DNA of 64,000 nt from Chrysomallon squamiferum (taxonomy: Eukaryota; Mollusca; Gastropoda; Neomphalida; Peltospiridae), in contig CM022665.1 of the NCBI GenBank assembly GCA_012295275.1, positions 34,863,522-34,927,521 of the forward strand. The letters are read 5' to 3'. The notes beneath the pieces were generated by a model. It made no database searches. It was not told the origin of the DNA and saw only the letters and a program-made list of their open reading frames with translations. Shown in pieces: positions 21,312 through 33,800 of the stretch. Position numbers and translations under genes: made by a program. Positions within the stretch are counted from its first letter, which is position 1, and each line of letters opens with the position of its first letter.

Positions 21312-22681
21312 ATCCTTCATTTCATCCATTTTTTCATTGAAGAATGTCAATTGAAGCTGTTCATTTTTGCTTTTGTATTCAACTTCCGCCATGTTTTTTT
21401 CTTTTTTAAAGTAGTTTGTAGCTGATGGTAATGTTGCACTCTATTTCAATAAGTTAGTTTGTATCAAAATTATATTATAAAGTGCTTTATATACATATGC
21501 CAAGACATGAATGTTTTCAACAAAAGACTGAAAGCTAGAACTACTGAATTTGTCCTATGGACTTTTTTGTGATATGTTTTATTAGCTTCATTTTTGTACC
21601 AGAAAGCAAAAACACTGAAATTAAATGTTCCATCAGTTGTTGGTCTTTTGTTTGTTGGCTGTTTACCTGTTGATTGCCCATTGTGAAATGTGCAGAAGAA
21701 GGAATATAGTAAAACCAGGTGGTTTGGTGGGGGCAGTGTTTGTAAATAATCTATTATGCTTCTTTAATTACTTACTATATCTACAATGTTCTGAGAAAAT
21801 TAGTGGGAAATAGTTATATCACATGATCATGCAGAAAGGGTTTTATTTTTGGCATTTGTGGGGTTTTTTTTTTTTTTTTTTCTTCGTTGCTTCTGATGAT
21901 AACCAGTGAGCTAGTTTCTGATATACAAGATATAGCAGGTACAACACTAGTGCTAATTTGGTAAAGATTTAATAAAGGTTTCCCAAGTGAACTGCTCTTT
22001 CATTCAACAAATTTACACTAACTAGTATGGTGTCAATAATTTAAATGCACAGCACTGAGAACAAAGTACCTTAATGAGTGACTTGATTCAAATGTGTCAT
22101 CTTAAAACACTGCCCAATTTTTTTATTGCCAACATAAAAATGTACTGTGAGGTAAAACATTTCGGTTCTTTTATTTTCCCCCCACCCCTCAATGTTACAC
22201 TGCAGATTGTTTAAAAAGAAGCTAGCATGTGCATCTGGAAACCCTGATACTGAAATAATAATTCGTTGTACACTTTGAGGCAAAAGATTATTGTCAAAGT
22301 ATAAACAGTTTAGAATTACATACATATGTTTATGTTGACATCCTTAATTTTATACTTCTTAATATGAATAAACTGAATAATTGTATCATGTTTGTTCAAC
22401 ATATAATAATGTATGTGTTTGATGAAGATATGCAAATTCCCCACGCACTATACATCAGAAAATCTCTTCTATGCACCTTCCAATAGATAAGAAAGCATAT
22501 GTCATGGTATTTAAAAAACATTCTAAAATAATCATAATTTACATATATATTTTGCGTAAGAACAAAACAAATGTAAATAAAATCTGCTTTGTCCAGACAA
22601 ATGTATTAGTCTGTCATAATTATTATGAAACGAATGCCAGGTTTAACTTCTTTGTTTTCAGTTTGACTGGAATCAATTCAG

Positions 22682-22715
22682 TTTTTTTTTTTTATATATA
22701 TATAAAAAAAAAAAA
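22682..22715. repeat. Perfect 34-bp A/T palindrome
   Basis: Twelve T, then ATATATATAT, then twelve A: fully self-complementary and prone to cruciform formation or slippage. Confidence 0.9.
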
Positions 22716-23439
22716 ACCCTATATTTCAGAGTCATTTGAACCATCCATGAAAATGTTGAATAATGATAAAATAAGATGTTATTTGAGGATGTGTGTTTTA
22801 GTTTTTCAAATCAAAATATTAAATGCAGAGAAAGAAAAAAGAGTTTAGAATGGACATGATTTAATAATAAAATATGTACAATGAATAATAAAATTAGTCT
22901 TAACAGAATCTGTAATATTAATATTGATATTTTGAGTACTTCTATACTTTAATTCCTCATGTACAAGCCAATCTTTCTGACTGCTTCATCATTGTAACTT
23001 GACCACATTAGTAGCTTAAATGTACTTTCCAGTTCTACAACTGTAAATATTTGAGTGTTATTATCAATGCACATTCCACCTTAACCAAGTGTAATATGCA
23101 GGTCTGAACAGGATCAGGGGTAGGTGTGCTTCAATGGGGCTTCATTAATGATAGTATAAATATGGTCAAAAAAGATCCTTGAGAAAATATTAATATGTTA
23201 ATATATATGTATTTAACAATGACTGCAAAACTACTTAATGAGTAGTGTGGAATGGGGTCTATTACCAGTTTTGCACGGGTATATTTATGGATAATTATTT
23301 TCGTAATACATGGATATGATTTATACTATCTTATTTACATAACAATAGAATAAATCGCACATAATTATATTATTTTCGCAGTAATGTTAACGCTTTAATT
23401 AAAACTGTTTCAAGTAATATTAAGACAAGACGCTTTTTT

Positions 23440-23660
23440 AATATTTAACCTATGTCATTCCACGTCTGGGTGTTCAACCCACACGCTTTGTATTATACAA
23501 ACGATTTTATTGGTCGATCGTTACAGCTACAAACACATACAGGGACTATATTTCGCGCAGGGAATAGAGAGATATTTGTCTCGCGTCACGAGATTCTTAA
23601 GATATTCACGCGCCCAACCCGATCTCTCCATCCAAACGTATGAAAGGCGCTCAGGTATTA
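23440..23660. promoter_or_regulatory. CpG-rich patch in intergenic DNA, function unknown
   Basis: CpGs cluster here far more densely than in the surrounding AT-rich DNA (gatcg, ttcgcgc, ctcgcgtcacgag, cacgcgcc). TTTCGCGC at about 23550 matches the E2F consensus. A poly-T tract and a (CA)n repeat follow. No convincing splice-compatible coding is visible. It could be a distal promoter or enhancer, or an old insertion. Confidence 0.25.
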
Positions 23661-23806
23661 GAATAGTAATTTTTTTTTTTTTTTTTTTTTTTTTTTTGAT
23701 TTGTGGTGTGCTAATTCTGAGCATTTCATTGGCTATTATGTTTGACGTTGTTAGGCACCAAGAGGTCGTACGAATTAACATTTCACAAATAATGTGATTC
23801 TCTTAA

Positions 23807-23807
<1 letters not shown>

Positions 23808-23846
<39 letters not shown>
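23808..23846. repeat. (CA)n microsatellite
   Basis: Uninterrupted 39-bp CA run. Confidence 0.95.
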
Positions 23847-23850
<4 letters not shown>

Positions 23851-24669
23851 AAATTCGTTTCAACCGCACATTCTGTCCTCAGAGTGACCAATAACCAGTT
23901 TCATGTTTTTATGCATAGTTTATGATAAGTCGTGACATGTGCCTTGATTTTCTATGGGATGTCATGTAAAAGATCTCTTGCTGCTAACAGTAATTATTAT
24001 CTGTATAGTCCTTCATTATATGTAACGACGCCATATTATATTTACTGGATACATATGTATTTGAAATAATAATAATAAAAAAATCCCTCACGTAGATTAT
24101 CTGGAAATTACAGCCTTTCTAATAAAATTGAAACAGAGCGCCTGTGTATCTAAGTGAGCATAGACTAATATTTAAAGGAAAGAAAGAAAAGTTTGTTCTT
24201 ACCATTTTGTTCTAACATACCCAACTAAATGCCAACGATTTAAAAATGTTTCAGAGTTTTATAATTTATGTTCGATATATTTTTACATTGTTACAAGTTA
24301 TGCATATCTGACTACATTCAGTGACGATCTCTATGGCATGTAGATAGTTAATCTTGAATTATGCAACAGAACAGAAATTTGTATTTGTTGACAACAATAC
24401 AACCAAAATAAAACTGATAACATAAGAGATAATACCAATGATAATCTGTAGCTTATTCCTTTAATTAAATATGACTGATCCTGCCAGGTAAATGATTTAT
24501 AAATAAACTATGTTTTCTTGATGTAGATACATTTTCACACTGTTTTATGAACATAACTGGATAGCTGGAATCGAGAGGTGAAGTTTGATATCTTGCATGC
24601 CCATATTTTGGTTTGGACCTTTTCTTAAGTATATTTTAGAGTGAAAACCGAGTGTTGCCGAAGGACGAA

Positions 24670-24681
24670 TGACGTCACGTG
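24670..24681. promoter_or_regulatory. CRE overlapping an E-box, MTA promoter
   Basis: TGACGTCA (24670-24677) shares two bases with CACGTG (24676-24681), 183 bp upstream of the MTA start codon. A purine-rich stretch follows. This is a CREB/ATF plus USF/MYC-type composite; binding is inferred. Confidence 0.45.
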
Positions 24682-24716
24682 TGAAAAGAGGAGGAAGACA
24701 GTAGGCAGTCCGAGAA

Positions 24717-24809
24717 ATGGCGACTCCGTGATATGTCGCTTCAGGGGGGTACTGAAGTGGACCTCATATTCTGATGCCCCATCATTATTTTGTTTATTGT
24801 TTCACATGA
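24717..24809 (+). promoter_or_regulatory. Three chained uORFs in the MTA leader
   Basis: ATGs open 5-, 14- and 12-codon frames (stop included) at 24717-24731, 24733-24774 and 24774-24809. The second stop and third start overlap as TGATG. All end before the MTA ATG at 24853. They matter only if transcription starts upstream of 24717, which cannot be seen from the sequence. Confidence 0.35.
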
Positions 24810-24852
24810 ACTAAAAGGATCGTTAGATTCAATATCTATTGTTTGGATAAAT

Positions 24853-27800
24853 ATGGCGGCAAATATGTACAGAGTTGGAGGTAAGTAATTTCAGATTATG
24901 AGAAGAGCATGTCTGTCCATATGAGTAGCGCGGCATGATACAAATAGAACGCGTTGGCGGTAAAGTAGCAGTTATTACTGATTTTCTCGTTTCACGATCT
25001 GGTATATTGTTTCATTTAATTCTTAATAACATTAAAATATTAATATTTTTCACTTTTATTTATTTTTATTTCACACTTCCTTTATCGATTGAAAATGGAC
25101 GATGCCCATACACGCGCAATGTTGTGAATCGGTTGAACTTAATAGATTTTTTTTTTTTAATGTTTGATTTTTAGAAATTGTGTAGTACATCTGTATTAAC
25201 AAATTATTGATTTTACGCCTGGCTGGTAACAATAATATAATGTGAAATAGTTTATATCTTAATAGTCTCTTTATTTATGTTTAATGCATTGGATGTGCCC
25301 CTTGAGGGAACTATTTTTTGTCAGTGGCTAATACTTACACCGGTAGATTATCGACAAGCTATACACAAAGACTTTTTTCGTTCTGTTTTCAGATTACGTC
25401 TATTTTGAGACATCATCGACATCTCCGTATCAAATAAGAAGAATCGAAGAACTAAATAAGGTAAATATTAATACTGGTGTCATTTAATGAAATAATTCTT
25501 TTATGGGGCTATGATTTTTATTCTTCTTAAACCCCCTAAGCGGGCCCCCGGCGTCCAACTATTTGCGTATTGTTATTCAGTGTTAATGCTTATTGAGTGA
25601 CATGTCAACATCGTTTGCTTCTTTCAGACTCCCAATGGAAATGTGGAAGCAAAAGTCATGTGTTTTTACAGAAGAAGGGATATCTCTAGTTCACTCATCA
25701 TGCTGGCAGACAAACATCAATGTAAGTTTTATTGTATAGTGTTTTGTAATATTTTCTTTATTGTAATTAATCAGTTCCTAATTATTTAACAATTTTATAA
25801 TTCATAAATTAAAAACTAAACTCAGATGCAATTTTAATATTGAACATTGTGGGTATAGGAGTTATTTAAAACTATATTGCTGACTGAGTATGTTGCATAG
25901 TAAGTATTGAGGATTTCAGATTCAGTTATTTCTTTTCATTTATATATATATATACAATATTAGATTTATTGATTATCATTAAATCTTGGTATTCAGTATT
26001 ATCTAGTTTGGGTTACATTGTAACTGAGGTTTTTAATTTAAAAATAAGCATTACATGTCATACACAAGTTCCAGTGTTTAACAAAAATATTTTAATTTGG
26101 ATGTTGTAATACAGATTTAAATGGTGGCTGTACATTCAGTTAAAGGAATAAATTAAAGGATTTTTTCACATTCCAAATGGTTTCATGTAATGATATGTCT
26201 AAGGCTGCATATAAACACTGCAACATTTGACAGTAATTACTAATTATACAGTTTGTGTGAAATGCCATAAATTCTGTTAATTCAGGAAATAAATACATGA
26301 TTTGTGAACAGTACATTTTAAATGAAATGATAATCAGTACATTTCAGTTTGTGAACATTATCCATAATAAATATATAAAAAAAGAAAAATTCTTTGATAT
26401 AAAAATTAATTTAGTATCCTAAGCCATAGTTATGAAATGGGTCAGTTGATGTGCAGTTAAAATAAATAAGAAAAAGCCAGCATCCAAATTTATTGTAGCA
26501 CTTGTTTTCTTTTCATAACAGCTGGCTATCAAATCAACAAATATTGTTTAAGTATGTGTTAACAAGCTATTCTAAACTAACAAGTTTTATTTTACAATGG
26601 CAAATCCAGGAATTCAACACTTGTGTCTTTGTGTACTTTGCATCCTTTAAAGAAATGCCATGATTACTGATAGCTAAGACATTTCATTTGGCAAAGACTA
26701 GAAAGAAGAAGAAGAAGAGAAAAAACAAATGTTGGGAAATAGTGTATCAATCATTCTAATTGAAGCAACTATCTATTAAGGCTAGTGCTGTAGTAGTACT
26801 AAGCTGGTGCTTACTCATACAAGTTATCTGATTTTCAAATTACAAATAGTTTATTTAAAGGAACGGCAAAATGGATAATAGATGAATAGCACCTAACCTA
26901 GATCATAACGCTTTTCATCTTTTGACATTTATAATTGTTCCATTAAAAAGAAAAGTTACAATATTTTGTATCTAGTAATAAATAAAACCAGTTATGTCAC
27001 TGTACATGCATTAGTACTGTTGCTGATTTTGATTACCAACAGAAAGATGTCAGTGCTATAGTAAGATCTTAAGCACATTGATAAACATGTTGTTAGCATT
27101 TAATAGATGTTTCTTGCATAAATAATTATAGTTACTGAAATATCTATATATGATTTTTGTCCAAAATTAATTTAAAATGTTAGTAAATTAATTAATTAGT
27201 AAAAAAATTGCTGTATGATTATTTTTACTATTTCTAACCCTGATTTTTGGGCTTAATAAAAAAAAAGGGAGAAAAATTGACATTTATATTGGAAAAAAAT
27301 TAACAAGCAGATGAATAATAATTTAATTTCACTGCCTAGATATTAAAAAAAATTCAGGATTTGTTTTTGTTCATTTTTATTTATAAATTTTTGCCAGTAC
27401 ATAGAAGTCATTAGATACTTTTGCAATAGATATAAAGTAGAACATTTTTACATTTGAATGAATGCAGTCAGAAGGTAAGTTTTGATTTAATGAAAAAAAC
27501 TTTGACTTGACAGATGATGATGTATTTAAGGAAATGTATTTTGAATTGAAGTAAATTTTAAATAGTTTTGAATCTCACAGAATGTGTTCTTTTCAACTAA
27601 CCTTTGATTATTTTTGTTTGTAGCCGAGGCACTTCTTGGCCACAAATTGTTGCACGAAGATGATGCAGATGAAGGTAAATAACGTATTTATTGTTACATG
27701 TTTACATAATTGATGAAAACAAAATTAATACTATTTATATTCACTGATGTTAAGTGCACTTCATATATAATATTAACAACTTTGTGTTATTAATTATGAA

Positions 27801-30800
27801 AACTGGAAAAAATTTGACAGTTTATAAATGGTATATGCAGTAATTGTTCCAGATATATCTAGTTATCGTATAGTTCATAATTTTTTTTTCTAAAACAGGT
27901 ATATTAATATGGTTACTAGGGGCTTTTTTATATTTTAAACTGTAATTTAGCATAAAAGTGTATATAGGCAGCATACAGTGTTTTAATGGTCAGAGTCTTT
28001 CAAAAGGACTCAATGTTTTCCTGAAATACTGTTCATATTATTTAATTCTAAAATGTTTGTGAATTGATGCACCATATGTACATGTATTGGCTTGAATATT
28101 TAAGAATTTATTTCAGGTCATCAACAAGTGATAGGTTATAGATTTTAAAAACATTTGGACATCATTAAAATAAAATCAAGCTTGTTTAATAAATTTAGTG
28201 GCATAATGAAAGCAACACAAAAAAACAAAAAATACTTTTACAATGGTATAAAAATGGGAATGGTTTGCACCTCTGTACAATTTGCTTATATTGCTTATTT
28301 CAGTAAAACTGGATTTGAATTGTAAATTTATTTGTGTGTTCACTTTTCACACCTCGGGGAAAGGAATAATAACAGCCGGATTAAATAAATTGCCACAAAA
28401 ACTAAGATTTATTAACATTCTATCAAAGTATTTTTTCTTAAAATTTGAAGTATTTTTTCTTAAAATTATTTATAGTGCTGCATACAGATGTCTGGTCACC
28501 CATGCAAATTTTTTATGATAATTAAACTATTTGCAAAATGGTGGAGTCATCTTGTATACACATAAATGTACACAAGTCTGATAATGTCCAAAGTACATGT
28601 AAAACGGATAAGACCTGATGTATATAAATATTAATAAACCAGATTAAATCTGACTTGCATGCAAAACAGACTTCATCTGATGGATACTAATTATGCATTG
28701 TTTTGGTTCTGCTACATTAGTAATACTGTGGCCTAGATGGTAGGATCAGGTACTAAATAAGCTAGATATTTTCATGTTCAACATTTGCGTTTGCTGTACA
28801 GTGTATGATAATGCCTATCTTCTGATTTCAAACCCCATTTGAAAATCAAGTTTATTAAGCAAGTCATCCAAGCTACCTTATTAGGTGTGAATGTGTTGCT
28901 AAATAGATTCCATTGAACACATGTGGATTTGTAATCTTCCCATTGACTAACAAAGGTAGTTTATCCAACCATCCATATTGGCAGCCACCAATAATATTAT
29001 CCTAACCTTTGTTTTTTACCAGCATGCACCTTTTTCCTAATGAACACTCAAAGTATCTGGCCAAACGTCCATTTTTGTCAGCTTTGTAAATGTTTTCCTG
29101 TTTGAAATATTTATTACTTTTTGAGTTTTCCATCATTCCATTAAGCAATGATAACTAGGTGTAATGATCTGGCCTCACCCGATATCTGTACTCTTTCTAT
29201 GCAGAGTTTTTTTTTTCACAAATGGTAGATCCATTCTGCAGAATCATGTCTCCTCATGGATACACTCCTTGGCAAAATATTCACCCATCTGCTGAAGCTT
29301 CTCATAATTGGTCCTTGGATCAAGAAGAACAGACTTCTGACAAAACCAATGTCACCAGTGTTAGTGTGTGTTTGCTGACTTTAAAAGTGGTAGCAGTAGT
29401 TTCATGTGGGAATGTTATTCAGCAAATTTGATATAAAATAATAAATGTATCATTATTAGTATATTTACCTGCACATAATATTTTTCATAGCAGAGTTCTG
29501 AATGCCCACTGATCAAATAAGTATGACTACTAAATCACCTGCCAAGCAGAGAAATCTCTTTTGAATCTCGGTGATCATGTAATAAAGACCCAGACATATC
29601 CAGTATATACAGTACTATTTTAATGGAAATTCAGTTGAGCTGGACAGGATTTTCACTTCTTTATTTATGCATTTATCCTTTTTTATATTTTCATAAAGAT
29701 ATTTTAAATATTAAAAAATATTTGTTTTTTAAACAAAACATTCAAACCTATCGCATGCATCCATTTGCTGTTTTGTATATTCTTCAATCATTTTTTGCAA
29801 CTTTCTCCAAGATAACATATTAACCATTGGTGTGTATAGTTGACTTTACTTTTATTGAAAGACAAATTTTGTAACATTACTTTAACAGTTCTAAATGTTA
29901 TTAAAAAAAAAAAAAAAAAATGCTAAGTGTTTTTATTTAATTAAGTTAATTATCATCTTTATGAATTTTAATATTTTTGCTAGGTGAGTTGTCTTTTGTT
30001 TGTTTGAGCCTTGTGACTAGTTTATCAAAGACCGGTGTATTTATAAATAACTTCTTGTGTTTTCTTAACAGCATCGTACGCAGAGCTAGCAAAGGGCTTC
30101 TTAGATAACTGTACAAGAAAACATGACAGAAACATACATAAAGTTGTTATCAAAAATTTCATTTCTGTTCAGGGTTTGCATCAAAGTATTCAGAAATAGA
30201 CCATTATTGATTTCCTTTGTGTCAAAATGTAATGCCTAAATTTTTTCATCTCTTTTGTTTGGATGCATTTTATATATAACTGGTCAAGTAATTTTTATTG
30301 TTGTACAAACCTTAGTTCTGATCTAAAACTGAACAGCAGTATCAGAATACATCATTATTGATCTTACTGAAGAAATTTACTCTGTTTTTTAATAATATTA
30401 ACAAGCACAATGAGATTTATCTGTCATATACAGTCTTATTTTCATTAATGTCATTAAATAATAATTCTGTAAGATACAGAACTATAATAAACTAGCCAAG
30501 GGAATTGAGATTGTTTAACATAAGCCTTTGTTGTGATGAAAATAGAAGTTACTAGGTTTTTCCATGGCATGTAGATACTGTCACAAATAATTTATAACCA
30601 CAAAAATCAAGGAGACACTGTTTAATAGCTGTAATACTAGTCTTCAGAAACAGTAAAACATCTAGCAAGTAGTTGAAAAATCACTTATATCATTTAAAAT
30701 GTTTGTTCTTGAAGTGTGACACCTGTAGAAAATTACTTAGAAACATTAATTTTAATAAGAAAGAAAATGTATATTGGTTTTGAATTCAAACAACAATAAT

Positions 30801-33800
30801 AATAATAGATAGATAGACAGATAAAATAAATAACCTTTACAATTATAAGACAGGAAGTTTTAGCTAAGAATATATTACAGGATCAGTTCTTCATTGCCAA
30901 CACTATTTCATTATCCAGCTAGTGCACAGCAATTAGCACATCTAATGCCATAACACAATACCAATTTAAAAAAATTCATATATTTATATAATTATTATGG
31001 AAAGGCTTGTATAAAGATCTCATGGTGTTAACTGTTAAAGAGTTGCTATGGAGGTGGTAAAATTTTTATTTTTAATATTACTGTATATTACATTTTTTAG
31101 ATGTCATCATTAACTGTAGGAATTCTTAGGCATGATAAGTCTGTTAATAATTTTAAAATGTTAATATGCAAACTGCATGAAGATATTTTTGGCAGGGAAA
31201 AATCATAATGAATTCAATTTCACTCCTGTCTGAAAATGAATGATAAAAATGGTTAACAAACTGAAGACACAATCAATTTTGTTAAATGTACATTGCTAAA
31301 GACTAACAAGTTCCGTTTATTTTTTTTAATTTTTTTTTAACTATTTATTTTTTCATTTTATTCTTTTGTCATCTCCATATGAACCTGCTCTTCCTTTTTC
31401 TGTATATTGATTGCATAATACAAATATAATACCCTCTAAGGAACTCTTTTTCCAGAATCATCGCTGTTAGACGAATTTTGCTCTGATTTTGCTTTGGGTT
31501 TGTATAGCTTATATCTTCAGTAATTAATACTCAAACATACTCACTGTGTCACTGACTCTATACTCTTTTGACACAGTTACTCAAAACTGTATCATAAAAA
31601 TACAGCTACATACTTCAAGCAGAGGTTTCTTCAAGAAAAATTTAAATTTTAAAAAAGGAAAAAATCAGAAGAATTGTGGTGGAATTCAAACTTGATAGTT
31701 TTACTTTGTGTTTTAGCTCATTCTGTATAAGTGGCTATTTTAGTTGATTAATTTAAATATTTCACATGTATTTGCTTTAAACCAAAGTTCACTTAAAACT
31801 TACCAACATAGCTGTTTGTGTGTGTGTGTATATATATATATATGTAAAAGTTCATTATCATTCGAATGATACATTTTCTTTTGGTTTGTATATGACCTTA
31901 AAAATAAATCAAATCATGATAATGGAGTAACATCTTTTAAACTGTTGGTATAAATAAATGTTTTTTAATTAGAAGACATTTCTTTTCTTTTTTTCTAGTT
32001 CTTATTATAAGTACAGAAATAAAACAATACGTACTTAGTAATTTAAAAAACAACAAACAACTAAACTACAAATCCCTTTAATGTTTTATAGTGCTATTCA
32101 GTAAAACATTTAGATAATGTTTCTCTAGAGTACTATGTAAAGAAATAAGTTGTTCAACTGAGAATTGTGTGTCCATATATTCATTGACTACTGTGTCTTT
32201 TCCATCCTGATCCATTTGTATTAAATGGCTGTTTTCAGGTCAAATCAGAAAGATCTGTTGGTAAAAGCTGTAAAGGTGGTCTATAAATAGGTGCTGAGCT
32301 GCTTCTTGATACTTGCAGCAATTCATTCTTTGAACAATATAAATAAGTGTTTCATAGTTGTTAAATTATGTCATATGTACTTGAATTTTATATAATTAGG
32401 ATCAGTGTATATTGACAGACTAAATGATTTGGGGAAAAACTTGTGTTTATCAAATGTTATATTAGCTGTGCATAATTAATCAGTATGAAAAAAACCCCAA
32501 CCTAATTGGGCCTCTACAAACTGGTTTCAGCCAGTCTTTTCTAGATTGACAAGCTGCACTATGTTTTAGTTGCTGTTTGACCCATGACATTAGAATACAT
32601 GTTTGTATTATTGTGGAAACACCTTTGTTTAGATATAAAGAATATTTGTTGTGGTTAAATTTTGTTTGGGCTAAACTTTGTATTTTCTTCATTATTTTGT
32701 TAGAAGTAACAGAACCCCAAAAAGGCCTACTCATCTAGAACAAAGAAATTTAAAACCTTCATTATGAAATAAAATTAAAATAATAATTGTAATAATATGT
32801 ACTTTGTTTCTACTCAGTTTAATTAAATAAAAGAACAGGCATAGGTGCAAGGCATGTCTTCAGAGAGCATCAGTAACAATTACTGTGATTCAGTAGTTAA
32901 AATAGTTTTATTTTAAATATATTGTGTTCAAACATTTTTATTACTTGAACACTTTTGAATCAATACAGTAATAGCTAAGAAAAAAAACAGATCATATGTT
33001 GTAGTATGTAATTATAACATTAATGTTAGGAACTGCTCAAAATTCTTTTAATACTTTTTAATATAATAATATGAGGGAATATGTCTGCTACATGTATTTT
33101 AATTAATTGACTGGTAGTAAGGGATCTTTTATATGAACACAACATAACCTTTGTGTAACTACTAATAAAAAAAAAATGTTTTTAAGAAAGTAAATAACTA
33201 ATATATAAATTTATTTATAACAAATTAGAAATGCATTTCTTAGATGTCAGTTTTTAATAAGTTAAGGAATACAGATTGATAATGACAAACATTTGAAATG
33301 AAAATATAAACCATATTTTTCTGATATGTAGTAGCACATGAAATCTGTAAAAGTGGCAGTAAACAAAATTCAGGTATGTTTTGAAGGATCTGCTTTTGAT
33401 AACGAGAACATTATCATTTTTACTTAATCTTACATCTTTTACATGAGTGTTTTTCAGCCATTGCTTAAATTTTTGATTACAAAATTTGTGATAAATTCAC
33501 ATATATTTCAATAATACTTTATCTGAATTAAAAATATTCATTTGTTTTATTATTAAACCTGATTTTACAAAAATTAAGTTCATCGGAAATATTCTTTTAA
33601 ATCTTTTAGTTCTGATGGTAATATAATTTTTGCAAAGTGAATGCTTACACGGAGTTGAAAATGTATTTGAGTAATACAGAAAAATCATTTTCTAGAAACG
33701 ATATGTAAAATAAATCAGAAGTTCTTATAAAGCAATTCTGGATATGATGCAAATTTTCAGTTGATATTTAGGATGTAGCATTTCAGCGTGTAGACATGAT

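Larger units (their letters stand above)
21312..24852. other. CCT4-MTA intergenic region
   Basis: About 3.5 kb. The first part is probably CCT4 3' UTR, with AATAAA at 21971-21976 and again at 22367-22372. No conserved coding exon is seen on either strand. It holds a 34-bp palindrome (22682-22715), a CpG-rich patch (about 23440-23660), poly-T (23670-23697), (CA)n (23808-23846) and the MTA promoter/leader. Confidence 0.6.

Noticed and set aside
23510-23797. Open frames on both strands around 23.5-23.8 kb with poly-Phe or poly-Lys
   Set aside because: They run through the poly-T tract and have no splice context or recognisable domain.
29222-29431. Plus-strand 69-codon open frame in MTA intron 4
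   Set aside because: It is antisense to the transposase fossil, whose motifs read on the minus strand.
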